DNA of 64,000 nucleotides from Pectobacterium brasiliense (lineage in GTDB: Bacteria > Pseudomonadota > Gammaproteobacteria > Enterobacterales > Enterobacteriaceae): NCBI RefSeq assembly GCF_016950255.1, contig NZ_JACGFN010000001.1, forward strand, positions 2,046,001 through 2,110,000, in the 5' to 3' direction. A program made the translations under genes and the position numbers. Under the pieces are notes generated by a model, which did not search any database, was not told the DNA's origin, and saw nothing but the letters and a program-made list of their open reading frames with translations. Numbering within the stretch: position 1 is the first letter of the stretch; each line of letters begins with the position of its first letter. This document shows, piece by piece, positions 1 to 9,717 of the stretch.

Positions 1-27
1 CAGTAGGTCCGTTGCACGAAGAGCAAT

Positions 28-56
28 AACAAAAAGGGCCGCATTACGCGGCCCTC
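28..56 (-). terminator. Rho-independent terminator of thyA
   Basis: An 8-bp GC-rich stem (AGGGCCGC at 35-42, complement at 48-55) with a 5-base loop. Read on the minus strand it is followed by a run of T, directly downstream of the thyA stop. Confidence 0.85.
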
Positions 57-74
57 GAAAACATGGGAGAAGCT

Positions 75-869
75 TTAGATCGCAACCGGTGCTTTGATGG
101 CGGGATGTGGATCGTATCCCTCGATTTCAAAGTCCTCGAAGCGATAGTCGAACAACGTATCTGGACGGCGCTTAATCACCAGTTTAGGCAGCGCGCGCGG
201 TTCACGGCTCAACTGTAGATTCGTCTGTTCCAGATGGTTGTTGTACAGATGCGTGTCGCCGCCAGTCCAGACGAAATCACCAACATCCAGATCGCACTGC
301 TGTGCCACCATATGCACCAGCAGCGCATAGCTGGCGATGTTGAACGGCAGGCCGAGGAAAATATCGCACGAGCGCTGATAAAGCTGGCAAGAGAGTTTGC
401 CATCCGCCACGTAGAACTGGAAAAACGCGTGGCACGGTGCCAGCGCCATTTTGTCCAGCTCACCCACGTTCCAGGCAGACACGATAATACGGCGAGAATC
501 TGGATCTTGTCTCAACTGGGTCAGAACATTCTTCAACTGGTCGATCTCACGACCGTCGGCAGCGCCCCACGAACGCCACTGTTTGCCGTAAACCGGCCCC
601 AAATCACCGTTCTCATCCGCCCATTCATCCCAAATACTGACTTTATTTTCATGCAGATAAACAACATTGGTATCGCCGTTCAGGAACCAGAGCAGCTCAT
701 GAATAATCGAACGCAGGTGGCATTTTTTGGTGGTAACCAGCGGAAACCCGTCCTGCAAGTTGAAACGCATCTGATGGCCGAAAATAGAACGCGTGCCCGT
801 GCCGGTACGGTCGGCTTTCGGCGTGCCCTCTTCAAGCACTTTTTTCATCAGATCCAGATACTGTTTCAT
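75..869 (-). CDS. thyA: Thymidylate synthase
   Basis: Converts dUMP to dTMP using methylene-tetrahydrofolate, the cytosolic de novo route to dTMP. The 264 residues match the E. coli enzyme in length and nearly throughout. The nucleophilic cysteine is C146 in the segment [10 protein letters not shown], with the dUMP-binding QRSCD motif downstream. The start is set by a GAGGT ribosome site about 5 bases ahead of ATG. The gene is last in a minus-strand run with lgt 36 bases upstream, the arrangement known from E. coli where lgt and thyA are coupled. It is followed by a strong terminator. Confidence 0.98.
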   Translation of the reverse strand: MKQYLDLMKKVLEEGTPKADRTGTGTRSIFGHQMRFNLQDGFPLVTTKKCHLRSIIHELLWFLNGDTNVVYLHENKVSIWDEWADENGDLGPVYGKQWRSWGAADGREIDQLKNVLTQLRQDPDSRRIIVSAWNVGELDKMALAPCHAFFQFYVADGKLSCQLYQRSCDIFLGLPFNIASYALLVHMVAQQCDLDVGDFVWTGGDTHLYNNHLEQTNLQLSREPRALPKLVIKRRPDTLFDYRFEDFEIEGYDPHPAIKAPVAI

Positions 870-905
870 ACTACCTCACCAAAAATATTAAAGAAGGACG
901 GCGGA

Positions 906-1775
906 TTATTGCTGTGCAGGCTGACGGCGGTAGGCCCAGACCATCATCAGAATACCAGCGATCACCATCGGCAGAGACAGGATTTGCCCCATGCTGAACA
1001 GGCCGCCGAACAGCCCCAGCTGCGCATCCGGCTGGCGGAAGAATTCAGTAATGATTCGGAACATGCCATAACCGATCAGGAAAAGCCCTGAAACGCTGCC
1101 CATCGGCCGAGATTTACGAATAAAGATATTCAGAATGATAAACAGCGCCACTCCTTCCAACATCATTTGATACAGCTGGGAAGGATGACGCGGCAGCATG
1201 CCGTACTGATTGAAAATCGCCTGCCATTGCGGGTTACTGACGGCCAGCGCCATATCTTCGCCGCGCGAACCAGGAAACAGCATGGCCCACGGCGTATCCG
1301 TCGTCACGCGTCCCCACAGTTCGCCATTGATGAAGTTGCCCAGTCGGCCAGCGCCAAGCCCGAAAGGAATCAGAGGGGCAATAAAATCAGCAACCTGGAA
1401 GAAATGGCGTTTGGTGCGATGAGCGAACCACAGCATGACGCAGATGACGCCCATTAAGCCGCCGTGGAACGACATACCGCCATCCCAGACTTTGAAAAGA
1501 TAGAGCGGGTTTTCAAGAAATGACGGGAAGGCATAAAACAGGACGTAGCCCAGACGCCCACCGACGAAGACCCCAAGGAACCCCATATACAGCAGGTTTT
1601 CGACTTCATCTTTGGTCCAGCCACTCCCCGGTTTATTCGCCCGACGCACCGCCAACCACATGGCAAATACAAAACCCACCAGATACATCAGCCCATACCA
1701 GTGCAGCGCCAGCGGGCCGATTGAGAAAATCACGGGATCAAACTGAGGAAACGCCAGATAGCTTGTCGTCATCAT
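906..1775 (-). CDS. lgt: Prolipoprotein diacylglyceryl transferase
   Basis: Inner-membrane enzyme that moves diacylglycerol from phosphatidylglycerol to the lipobox cysteine of prolipoproteins, the first step of lipoprotein maturation. The 289-residue protein has several hydrophobic helices, the conserved MSFHGGLMG segment and the Lgt signature [13 protein letters not shown]. Two adjacent ATG codons open the frame. The second (at 1772) aligns with the E. coli start MTSSYL and is equally plausible. It lies between ptsP and thyA as in E. coli. Confidence 0.97.
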   Translation of the reverse strand: MMTTSYLAFPQFDPVIFSIGPLALHWYGLMYLVGFVFAMWLAVRRANKPGSGWTKDEVENLLYMGFLGVFVGGRLGYVLFYAFPSFLENPLYLFKVWDGGMSFHGGLMGVICVMLWFAHRTKRHFFQVADFIAPLIPFGLGAGRLGNFINGELWGRVTTDTPWAMLFPGSRGEDMALAVSNPQWQAIFNQYGMLPRHPSQLYQMMLEGVALFIILNIFIRKSRPMGSVSGLFLIGYGMFRIITEFFRQPDAQLGLFGGLFSMGQILSLPMVIAGILMMVWAYRRQPAQQ

Positions 1776-1998
1776 TCACCACATATTTTATTGTGTTATC
1801 CCTACTTTTGGGATCGTCATTGATAGGCAAAAGGCAGGAGAATGAATCTGTTCCTGCGAACCGCGGTGGCGAATCATAGCATACGCGCCCACGCTCTTTG
1901 ATCGCGAAGGGGAAAAGTTCTGTAAAACATTGAGTCGTTGTTAAACATTTACTCGCAATTAAATCTTGATATATCCGTCAATACCGCACCGCGACGGA

Positions 1999-4245
1999 TT
2001 AGCGTCCGCCTCGAATTAAGCCGCCCAATCCGCGCTCTTCCATGAAGATCGCCGCCCACTGTCGGACTTCCGTCGCACTCTGCGCACCGAGTAGTTGCTT
2101 CACCAACGCCTGCGATTCCGCCAGCGTAATTTGGCGCAGCAGGTATTTAATTCGCGCAACGCTACGTCCGTTCATACTGAGCGAGCGATACCCCAGCCCG
2201 GTTAGCAGCAGTGCACCAAGCGCTTCACCCGCCATTTCACCACACACGGAAAGCGGAATATTGTGCCGCTCGCACTCGACGGCAATCATATTCAACGCCT
2301 GCAACATGGAAGGATGCAGGCTGTCATAAAGCGATGCCACATGAGCGTTGTTACGATCTACCGCCAGCAGATACTGCGTCAGATCGTTGGTACCAACCGA
2401 AACAAAATCGATGCGGGAAGCCAGATGAGGGAGCAGGAACAGCATCGACGGGACTTCAATCATGATCCCAATTCGCGGCTTGGGCTGCGGGAAGCCCAGC
2501 AATTCTTCTACTTCGCCCGCGGCCTGATCGATCAGGCGACGCGCTTCGCTGATTTCATCCAGACTGCTGATCATCGGCAACAGGATGTTGAGATTGCCAA
2601 TATGTGCGTTGGCACGCAGCATCGCGCGCACCTGAATCAGAAAGATTTCAGGCTGATCGAGCGTAATACGAATGCCGCGCCAGCCAAGGCACGGGTTCTC
2701 TTCGCTAATAGGTAGATAGGGCAGCGGCTTATCCGCGCCGATATCCAGCGTGCGCAGCATCACGGGGCGCGTAGGGTAAAGCGCCAACATGCTTTGATAT
2801 TGCGCCATCTGCTCATCTTCAGACGGAAATCCGCTTTGCAACATAAACGGGATTTCCGTGCGATACAGACCCACCCCATCAACCTGATTGATAAAGCGTT
2901 TTTCGTGTTCAGCGCTGAGCCCCGCATTCAACATGACCTGAATGCGTTCGCCGCTTTTCAGTACAGCAGGCTGTTCCATCTCGCCTTCGGCCAGGCGAGT
3001 CAGCTCATTTTCTTCCGTCAACAGACGCTGGTATTCCTGTACCAGCACGGGTTCAGGATCGACCAGCAGCTCGCCGCGATAGCCGTCGATAATCAGCTGT
3101 CGCTGATGCAGCAGTTCGGGCTGGATGTCTGCGCCCACCAGCGTCGGAATGCCCATGGCACGGACGAGAATCGCCGCATGCGAATTCGCGGCACCGTCAT
3201 AGACAACAACGCCCGCCAGACGCTCCGGCGGCAGTTCCGCCAGCAGCGTGGCGGTTAATTCATCCGCCACGAGGATAAAGCGCTCAGGCCATTGCCCCAT
3301 GATTTGCGCGTTATCGTCGAGATGGAACAGCAGCCGCTGCCCCAACGCACGCAGATCGCCCGCCCGTTCGCGTAAATAAGTATCCTGCAAATTGGTGAAC
3401 TGTGCGGCAAAGCGCTCGATCACCAGCTTCACGGCCCACTCGGCGGCATTGCCCGCATCCACTTCCTGAAAGAGTTCTCGCTTGAGCCGCGCATCGTTCA
3501 GCAAGTGCGAGTACAAATCGAAAATCGCCGCGCTCTCTTTCTGCGCGCTGGCGCTAAACCGCTTGCTGAAGCGACGGAATTCCGCCGTGGCCTCTTCCAG
3601 CGCCTGCGTTAAACGGGAGCGCTCACGCTCGCTGTCCAGACTCGATGCGGGGAAAACCTGTTCCAGAGAAGGCTGAGTACAATCCTGCCAGCCGGGGGCA
3701 ATCGCCACGCCGGGTGCAGCCACCAGCGCCTTAACGCGCGTCTGACGGTATTGACCGAAGAGCGTTTTTATCTGTGAAAGGGAAAGAATAGCGGCCATCT
3801 GCGTGGCCAGCGTCACCATGAACGATTCTTCGTTTTTATCAAACTGACGATGTTCACGCTGCTGCACTACCAGTACGCCCAGCAGGTGGCGACGGTAGAT
3901 AATGGGAACGCCAAGAAAAGAGCGGAAATGTTGCTCTTTCACAGCGGGGATATATTTGAAACTGGGGTGTGCACGCGCGTCGGCCAGATTGATGGGCTCA
4001 GCACGTTGCCCGACCAACCCGACAATACCTTGCCCAAACGCCAGCGTAACCGTACGCCCGCGCGGCTTTTTCAACCCGCGCGTTGCCATCAGGTAATAGC
4101 ATTGACGATCGTGATCGGCCAGATAAATGGAACAGACTTCCGTGTCCATAGCCTGACAGGTCTCATTGACCAGAATGTCCAGCGCATCACTAAGGCGTGC
4201 CGTTGCCGCAACGTTTTCGACAATTTCTCGCAAGCGCGTGAGCAT
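1999..4245 (-). CDS. ptsP: Phosphoenolpyruvate-protein phosphotransferase PtsP (EI-Ntr)
   Basis: First component of the nitrogen-related phosphotransferase chain. It autophosphorylates from PEP and passes phosphate to NPr and then EIIA-Ntr, linking nitrogen and potassium status to regulation. At 748 residues it is full length. An N-terminal GAF domain spans roughly 1-160, followed by the enzyme I N-terminal and mobile domains with the phosphorylated histidine H356 in GAANSHAAILVRAMGIP. The C-terminal PEP-binding barrel carries GLYRTEIPFM and SVGTNDLTQY. It starts 12 bases after the rppH stop, so the two are probably cotranscribed as in E. coli. Confidence 0.97.
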   Translation of the reverse strand: MLTRLREIVENVAATARLSDALDILVNETCQAMDTEVCSIYLADHDRQCYYLMATRGLKKPRGRTVTLAFGQGIVGLVGQRAEPINLADARAHPSFKYIPAVKEQHFRSFLGVPIIYRRHLLGVLVVQQREHRQFDKNEESFMVTLATQMAAILSLSQIKTLFGQYRQTRVKALVAAPGVAIAPGWQDCTQPSLEQVFPASSLDSERERSRLTQALEEATAEFRRFSKRFSASAQKESAAIFDLYSHLLNDARLKRELFQEVDAGNAAEWAVKLVIERFAAQFTNLQDTYLRERAGDLRALGQRLLFHLDDNAQIMGQWPERFILVADELTATLLAELPPERLAGVVVYDGAANSHAAILVRAMGIPTLVGADIQPELLHQRQLIIDGYRGELLVDPEPVLVQEYQRLLTEENELTRLAEGEMEQPAVLKSGERIQVMLNAGLSAEHEKRFINQVDGVGLYRTEIPFMLQSGFPSEDEQMAQYQSMLALYPTRPVMLRTLDIGADKPLPYLPISEENPCLGWRGIRITLDQPEIFLIQVRAMLRANAHIGNLNILLPMISSLDEISEARRLIDQAAGEVEELLGFPQPKPRIGIMIEVPSMLFLLPHLASRIDFVSVGTNDLTQYLLAVDRNNAHVASLYDSLHPSMLQALNMIAVECERHNIPLSVCGEMAGEALGALLLTGLGYRSLSMNGRSVARIKYLLRQITLAESQALVKQLLGAQSATEVRQWAAIFMEERGLGGLIRGGR

Positions 4246-4257
4246 AATGTGCCTGAA

Positions 4258-4790
4258 TTACCCTCTTTTTCGCCGAGGACCGGATGGGGTAACCACCCGA
4301 GCCGCAACACTCTCCTGAAGCAGTATCACCGGATTGATAAATTCCTTCATCACGCGACGATACACATCTCGCTTAAAAGAGACGACCTGACGTACCGGAT
4401 ACCAGTAACTCACCCAGCGCCAGCCATCAAATTCCGGCGTGCCGCTGCTCTGCATATTGATATCCGACTCATTACACATCAACTGTAGCAAAAACCATTT
4501 CTGCTTTTGGCCGATACAGACCGGTTTTGTATCCCAACGCACCAAACGCTTTGGTAATTTATAGCGTAACCAGTTACGGGTAGATGCCAATACGCGCACA
4601 TCCTTTTTTCTTAACCCGACTTCTTCAAACAGTTCGCGGTACATCGCCTGCTCAGCACTTTCACCGGGGTTAATCCCCCCTGCGGAAACTGCCAAGAGTG
4701 CTGACCATAGCGCCGGGCCCACATCACCTGCCCCTGCCGATTACAAATTACAATACCAACGTTTGGGCGGTAGCCATCATCATCGATCAC
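4258..4790 (-). pseudogene. rppH: RNA pyrophosphohydrolase RppH, frameshifted at the Nudix box
   Basis: RppH removes pyrophosphate from mRNA 5' ends and so triggers RNase E decay. From a GTG start at 4790, preceded by GAGG, the frame reads [20 protein letters not shown] and continues to HSWQFPQG. It then loses frame at a run of six G (plus-strand C at 4675-4680). The rest, [20 protein letters not shown] to the C-terminal RRKRG, continues one frame over. Adding one G restores an intact protein of about 177 residues that follows E. coli RppH throughout. The break falls at the first glycines of the Nudix box, so the allele as written is dead. A homopolymer sequencing error is the simplest alternative. 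Confidence 0.85.
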
Positions 4791-5485
4791 CGACTACCTC
4801 GATAAACATCAATGCAAAGATGACCTGATTGTTTCACACTCCCGTCAGGTGGTAAACCACTGCTTGGAAAGCATGTGATACGAATAAAAGTAAGATAACC
4901 CACAGATAAGATCAAAGTTATAAACATGTGAAGACCAGAATCGGCAATTTATTCACTTTTTCTGTGGACATCTTTGTGCAGAACCCATGAAGAAGTGAGT
5001 AAAACTCATTTCTCATGAAGAAAAAATATTAATGCGAATTAAAAATTAATGCTTTCTATTCATTAAATTACAAACAATCTTACGTGAAACAGCAGCCCCT
5101 TGTTTTTTGTTCAAATGGCATACAACGCAAGATTGGCGAAAGATCGCACTATGCCGATTTTATCCACAGGTAATAACTCAAAGTCAGGCAATAAATAGGC
5201 AAAAACAGTAAAAAGGTCAGGAGTCAAGGCTGTAAATAGAACCAGTAATTCATGTTTATGTGGGTTATCCAAGAAATCTGTGGATAACCTAGTGTAAGAT
5301 CCTGTTTATTGTCGGTGGCTATACGTGCACAGTTTGCAAAACGGTGTTAAGTGATCGCCATCACACTAAAAAAAAGCACTACGAATCATGCTATTATTGT
5401 TTTTCTCCACAGTCTTGCAGGCTGTGCACTGGTACTCTCTATCTATTGTGTTTTTTTTGAGCGAAAAAATATCGAGCTATACGCT
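4791..5485. other. Gene-free rppH-mutH intergenic region
   Basis: About 700 bases without a supportable gene between divergent rppH and mutH. It is AT-rich, especially 5021-5080, and holds two perfect DnaA boxes plus several near matches. It must also contain the promoters of both flanking genes. In E. coli the same gap contains DARS2, a site that recharges DnaA with ATP. Confidence 0.7.
4896..5411. promoter_or_regulatory. DnaA-box cluster, candidate DARS2
   Basis: Perfect consensus boxes TTATCCACA lie at 5160-5168 (plus) and 5279-5287 (minus). Eight-of-nine matches lie at 4975-4983 (minus, TTCTGCACA) and 5403-5411 (plus, TTCTCCACA). Weaker seven-of-nine matches lie at 4896-4904 and 5265-5273. 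The last one faces the 5279 box across five bases as an inverted pair. E. coli DARS2 occupies this same gap and also uses DnaA boxes with IHF and Fis sites. I could not assign an IHF or Fis site by eye. Confidence 0.6.
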
Positions 5486-6181
5486 ATGAATTCACCCACG
5501 GTTCACACGACTGCGCCGCCAAGTGAGCACACGTTACTGGAACGCGCGCAATCCCTCGCGGGTTATAATCTCGCGGAATTAGCGGACATCGCCCGCCTGC
5601 CCCTTCCCGCTAACCTGAAACGCGATAAAGGCTGGATTGGTATCTTGCTGGAGCGTTTTCTGGGTGCAAGCGCAGGCAGCAAGCCCGAGCAGGATTTCCC
5701 CGACATCGGCGTTGAACTCAAAACCATTCCTATTGATGAACAGGGCAAACCGCTGGAAACCACGTTCGTCTGCGTCGCACCATTAACAGGCAACAGCGGC
5801 GTAACGTGGGAAAGCAGCCACGTACGACACAAGCTCGCGCGGGTACTGTGGATTCCGGTGGAAGGCTCGCGGCACATTCCGCTGGGGGAACGCCGTATTG
5901 GCACACCGCTGATCTGGAGCCCCAATGAAGAAGAAGAGGAACAGCTGCGCTGCGATTGGGAAGAGTTGATGGATCTGATCGTGCTTGGCCGGGTAGAAAG
6001 CATCACCGCCCGACATGGCGAAGTGCTACAGCTACGCCCCAAAGCGGCAAATAGCCGGGCATTAACCGAGGCAATTGGCGAATTTGGTCAACCGATTCTA
6101 ACCTTGCCACGCGGGTTCTATCTGAAAAAAACCTTTACCGCACCGCTACTGGCACGCCACTTTATGCAGCTCAGCAGCTGA
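5486..6181 (+). CDS. mutH: DNA mismatch repair endonuclease MutH
   Basis: Nicks the unmethylated strand at hemimethylated GATC sites after activation by MutS and MutL, directing mismatch repair to the new strand. The 231 residues from ATG 5486 match the family length (E. coli 229). The catalytic D-E-K set is in [11 protein letters not shown], and [12 protein letters not shown] and the C-terminal [11 protein letters not shown] are conserved. The frame is open upstream to 5351, but that extension has no family similarity and was left out. Its promoter would lie inside the DnaA-box region. Confidence 0.97.
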   Translation: MNSPTVHTTAPPSEHTLLERAQSLAGYNLAELADIARLPLPANLKRDKGWIGILLERFLGASAGSKPEQDFPDIGVELKTIPIDEQGKPLETTFVCVAPLTGNSGVTWESSHVRHKLARVLWIPVEGSRHIPLGERRIGTPLIWSPNEEEEEQLRCDWEELMDLIVLGRVESITARHGEVLQLRPKAANSRALTEAIGEFGQPILTLPRGFYLKKTFTAPLLARHFMQLSS

Positions 6182-6474
6182 ATTTCATTAGCGCGATGTT
6201 CTATTAGCACGATGTTTCATCAGCGCCCCGCTTCATCGTACACTAGCCTCATACGCCGCACTCTATTACGCAGCAATCGTGCGACAAGGGAATCGTTCTG
6301 GGAAAAGCCTGACGTCAACCCAGAGTAAAAAACCAGAGCAAAAGGGACGCCAGCACACGGCTGCAATACGAAGTATGACGAGTATATTTTCACGACATCA
6401 CACTTTCGCTTGCCTACGCCCCGAGCTGGCAGAGTATAATATCGTTTACGTTTCGTTTAAGGTGTATTGATATA

Positions 6475-7191
6475 ATGTTTGATTGGATTGTTGATCCGAA
6501 CGCATGGTTAGCATTGGGAACGCTGACTATTCTGGAAATCGTTCTTGGGATCGATAACATTATTTTCCTGTCTCTGGTTGTCGCCAAACTGCCTAAAGCC
6601 CAGCAAAACAAAGCTCGCCGCATCGGGCTGATGGGGGCGATGTTAATGCGTTTGGGACTGCTCGCTTCTATTGCCTGGGTCATGCGTCTGACCGACCCGC
6701 TGTTCACCGTCGCTGGCAATGAAATCTCCACACGTGACCTGATCCTGTTCTTCGGGGGACTCTTCCTGATCTGGAAGTCGAGTATGGAAATTCACGAAAC
6801 CGTCGAAGGCGGTTCAGAAGACCATACTTCCAAGGTGTACTCTTTCTTTGGCGCAATTGTGCAGATCATGATGCTGGATATTATCTTCAGCCTGGATTCA
6901 GTGATCACTGCTGTCGGCCTGTCTGACCATCTGTTTATTATGATGGCAGCGGTCATTATTGCCGTTCTCGTGATGATGTTCTCTGCGCGCCCTATCGGCG
7001 AGTTTGTCGAACGCCATCCGTCCGTCAAAATGCTGGCCTTGTCGTTCCTGATCCTGGTTGGGTTCACCCTGATTCTGGAAAGCTTCGACGTTCACGTACC
7101 GAAAGGCTACATCTACTTCGCCATGTTCTTCTCGATGTCCGTCGAGGCGTTGAACCTGCTGCGCAGTAAAAAAGAAAAATCAGCGCACTGA
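6475..7191 (+). CDS. ygdQ: TerC-family membrane protein YgdQ
   Basis: Integral inner-membrane protein of the TerC superfamily, whose members are linked to metal ion homeostasis; the role of YgdQ itself is not settled. The 238 residues form about seven hydrophobic helices. The two acidic TerC signatures are present: EIVLGIDNIIF near the start and MLDIIFSLDSVITA in the middle. An AAGGTG ribosome site precedes the ATG. Gene order mutH-ygdQ-ygdR-tas is as in E. coli. Confidence 0.93.
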   Translation: MFDWIVDPNAWLALGTLTILEIVLGIDNIIFLSLVVAKLPKAQQNKARRIGLMGAMLMRLGLLASIAWVMRLTDPLFTVAGNEISTRDLILFFGGLFLIWKSSMEIHETVEGGSEDHTSKVYSFFGAIVQIMMLDIIFSLDSVITAVGLSDHLFIMMAAVIIAVLVMMFSARPIGEFVERHPSVKMLALSFLILVGFTLILESFDVHVPKGYIYFAMFFSMSVEALNLLRSKKEKSAH

Positions 7192-7228
7192 TCGTCGTAT
7201 AACGAGCGATCAAAACGCTAGATGGCCT

Positions 7229-7255
7229 AATCAGGCGGCGACCAGCCGCCTGATT
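7229..7255 (+). terminator. Hairpin downstream of ygdQ
   Basis: A perfect 11-bp stem (AATCAGGCGGC and complement) with a 5-base loop, 38 bases past the ygdQ stop. It lacks a clear T-run, so it may be a weak terminator or an mRNA-stabilising stem. Confidence 0.5.
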
Positions 7256-7363
7256 ACACAATATTAATTCCCTCCAAACACATTTTTTCCATTATTCCTA
7301 CGTTATCCCCCGCAACCATTTGCTAGACTCACCTTAGATTTTGGCATTTATGAACGGGTTAAT

Positions 7364-7585
7364 ATGATGAAAGTACGGATGAAAATGGCAATCACACTGG
7401 CGTTATTATTCACTCTGGCAGGCTGTTCCAGTGACTACGTGATGGCGACAAAAGAGGGGCAAATGCTCCTGACGCAGGGAAAACCCGTCCTGGATAAAGA
7501 TACCGGGTTGCTCAGCTATACCGATGAGCAAGGTAATCAGAAACAAATCAACAGCGACCAGATCTCCCAGATCGTGCAGCGCTAA
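7364..7585 (+). CDS. ygdR: Small YgdI/YgdR-family lipoprotein
   Basis: Predicted 73-residue lipoprotein with a short hydrophobic signal and lipobox LAGC at residues 18-21. The remainder ([20 protein letters not shown], then a DEQGNQKQI stretch) is typical of the YgdI/YgdR SH3-like family. No molecular function is established for the family. Position between ygdQ and tas matches E. coli ygdR. Confidence 0.9.
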   Translation: MMKVRMKMAITLALLFTLAGCSSDYVMATKEGQMLLTQGKPVLDKDTGLLSYTDEQGNQKQINSDQISQIVQR

Positions 7586-7592
7586 CGGCAAC

Positions 7593-7619
7593 GTTAGCCC
7601 GATATTCCTCATCGGGCTA
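7593..7619 (+). terminator. Hairpin after ygdR
   Basis: Inverted repeat TAGCCCGAT / ATCGGGCTA around a short loop, just past the ygdR stop. There is no strong T-run after it. Confidence 0.5.
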
Positions 7620-7770
7620 TGCTCTCCGGCAAAATCCCGCTTCCCCACTCGCCACGGCTTCGTTTATAGTCGAATTCAGGTGTGTTTTCCCAAACTCATT
7701 GGAATCGCAGCAAATCATGCGGAAATGACGGGAAAGGCGCCTGCTATTTTCAGACATAAGGAAGCTGGCA

Positions 7771-8832
7771 ATGCAATATCACCGTATTCCCCATAGTTCT
7801 TTAGAAGTGAGCGTGCTGGGTCTTGGTACGATGACCTTTGGCGAACAGAACAGCGAAGCAGACGCTCATGCTCAGTTAGATCACGCCATTGCCGCAGGTG
7901 TTAACCTGATTGACACAGCAGAAATGTACGCCGTTCCTCCACGCCCGGAAACACAGGGGTTAACCGAGAGCTATATCGGTTCCTGGCTGAAATCCCGTGG
8001 CGGACGCGAGAAATTGATTGTGGCCAGTAAAGTCTCCGGCCCCGTGCGCGGAAACGATCACAGCATCCGGCCACAGCAGGCGCTGGACAGAAAAAACATC
8101 CGTGCCGCGCTGGATGCCAGTCTGCAACGCCTGAACACCGACTATATCGATCTCTATCAGTTGCATTGGCCACAGCGCCAGACCAACTGCTTTGGCAAGC
8201 TGAACTATCAGTATACGGATGACAAACCGCAATATACTGAAGACAAATCGGTCGTGACACTGCTGGAAACGCTGGAAGCGCTAAATGAACAGGTGCGTGC
8301 CGGTAAGATCCGCTACGTCGGCGTCTCCAACGAAACCCCGTGGGGCGTGATGCGCTATCTGCATCTGGCGGAAAAGCATGACCTGCCGCGTATCGTGTCG
8401 ATTCAGAACCCCTACAGCCTGCTGAACCGCAGTTTTGAAGTCGGCTTAGCGGAAATCAGCCAGCATGAAGGCGTGGAACTTCTCGCCTACTCATCACTGG
8501 CATTCGGTACGCTGACGGGGAAATACCTGAACGGCGCACAGCCTGCTAACGCACGCAACACGTTATTTAGCCGCTTTACTCGCTATACTGGCCCGCAGGC
8601 TCAAGCAGCGGTTGCCGAGTACGTCGCGCTGGCGCAAAAGCACGGTCTGGATCCGGCTCAAATGGCATTGGCGTTTGTGCGTCAGCAGCCGTTCGTCGCC
8701 AGTACGCTGCTAGGCGCGACTACACTGGAACAGCTGCAAACCAACCTCGACAGCCAGAACCTGACGCTGGACGGCGAGATCCTCGACGAGCTGGAAGCTA
8801 TCCATCGTCGTTTTACGTTTCCGGCACCATAA
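7771..8832 (+). CDS. tas: Aldo/keto reductase Tas
   Basis: NADP(H)-dependent aldo/keto reductase-like protein of unknown physiological substrate. The E. coli relative suppresses tyrosine auxotrophy of some mutants under starvation. The 353 residues begin MQYHRIPHSSLEVSVLGLGTM and contain the catalytic D-Y of the family in NLIDTAEMYAVPPRP. The later histidine lies in DLYQLHWPQR and the cofactor-binding end in FVASTLLGATTLEQL. An AAGGAAG ribosome site precedes the ATG. It is monocistronic and followed by a strong terminator shared with convergent yggN. Confidence 0.95.
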   Translation: MQYHRIPHSSLEVSVLGLGTMTFGEQNSEADAHAQLDHAIAAGVNLIDTAEMYAVPPRPETQGLTESYIGSWLKSRGGREKLIVASKVSGPVRGNDHSIRPQQALDRKNIRAALDASLQRLNTDYIDLYQLHWPQRQTNCFGKLNYQYTDDKPQYTEDKSVVTLLETLEALNEQVRAGKIRYVGVSNETPWGVMRYLHLAEKHDLPRIVSIQNPYSLLNRSFEVGLAEISQHEGVELLAYSSLAFGTLTGKYLNGAQPANARNTLFSRFTRYTGPQAQAAVAEYVALAQKHGLDPAQMALAFVRQQPFVASTLLGATTLEQLQTNLDSQNLTLDGEILDELEAIHRRFTFPAP

Positions 8833-8836
8833 ACGC

Positions 8837-8865
8837 AAAACCGGGCATTGCCCGGTTTTCTTTAA
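8837..8865. terminator. Bidirectional terminator between tas and yggN
   Basis: A 10-bp stem (AAAACCGGGC and complement) with a 3-base loop and T-rich tails on both strands. It lies between two convergent genes. Confidence 0.88.
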
Positions 8866-8889
8866 TGCATGCACAAGAACGCTGAACAA

Positions 8890-9603
8890 TTACTTCAGCG
8901 TCTGCAACAGACTCTTGCGCTGGTTTTCCAGCGATGTGACGCGGCTACATACGTCATTGCCGAAGCGCTGGAACTCCAGTTCCTGATTGTTCCATTCGGC
9001 CTGAATCGCTTTCTGCAAACCACCGAGGTTGCCCATCATCGCCTGTAGCGGGTTGCCGCCGCTGGACATCTGTTTCACGCCCATTTCGTTCAGGCTGTCC
9101 TGCAAGACGCCGCCCATGCTTTGCTGCACGAGCTGTTTGCCATCTTGCTCAACTTGCTTAATCGCCTGATGGTGAAACGTCAGGCCATCGGTGCGGTGTT
9201 CGATAATTCGGTTCATCTGCTGCTTGAGCTGTTTATCCAGCGTAGTCAGACGATTGCGCACATTGCTGTCGCTGCCAAGCTCCTGCACGATCACGTTATC
9301 CAGCGCGACTCGCGCTTTTTCAAGATGCTGCTGCGCGCCCTGATCGATCCACGGCAGCTGCTGGCGTAAATCTGCCTGATAGGCTTTGGCCTTCTGGCGC
9401 TGTTCGGCATTCAGGGTCAGTGGCGTACCGTTACGGACGATATCGCCCTGCGGGGAGAGTTGTAAATTGCCGCTGGCACCCACGACCTGTACGTGTTGCG
9501 GACTGATAATGATGTCGTCCTGCGGGTTCACGTTGCACTGGTAGGCTGCCTGCGCTTGCCAGGACAGCAACATCAATAAACCCAAGGTTATTTTACGCGA
9601 CAT
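8890..9603 (-). CDS. yggN: YggN family periplasmic protein (DUF2884)
   Basis: Exported protein of unknown function. From the ATG at 9603, preceded by AGGAG, the 237-residue product has a clean signal peptide (MSRKITLGLLMLLSWQAQA). The helical polar body has many Q residues and ends in QRKSLLQTLK, as in E. coli YggN. An upstream in-frame ATG at 9624 would place the Shine-Dalgarno inside the coding region and was rejected. Beside yggL and trmB as in E. coli. Confidence 0.9.
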   Translation of the reverse strand: MSRKITLGLLMLLSWQAQAAYQCNVNPQDDIIISPQHVQVVGASGNLQLSPQGDIVRNGTPLTLNAEQRQKAKAYQADLRQQLPWIDQGAQQHLEKARVALDNVIVQELGSDSNVRNRLTTLDKQLKQQMNRIIEHRTDGLTFHHQAIKQVEQDGKQLVQQSMGGVLQDSLNEMGVKQMSSGGNPLQAMMGNLGGLQKAIQAEWNNQELEFQRFGNDVCSRVTSLENQRKSLLQTLK

Positions 9604-9717
9604 ATTTTCTCCTGAAGAAAACAACGGCAGTAGCGGGAGAGCGGTAATCCGCCCGTTGAGGAGGCGGATAACGCCTGAGCCAGAATCAGCTCAGGCATGC
9701 CTTGATAAGACCAAGGA

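Noticed and set aside
234..1091. 285-codon plus-strand frame opposite thyA and lgt
   Set aside because: It runs antisense to two unmistakable core genes and has no recognisable protein features.
5351..5485. N-terminal extension of MutH
   Set aside because: The 45 extra residues do not belong to the MutH family; ATG 5486 gives the normal length.
6182..6474. Repetitive-looking bases (AGCGCGATGTT / AGCACGATGTTT) after mutH and a 63-codon frame at 6279
   Set aside because: The repeats are short and imperfect, and the frame has no coding signs. Only the ygdQ ribosome site is supportable here.
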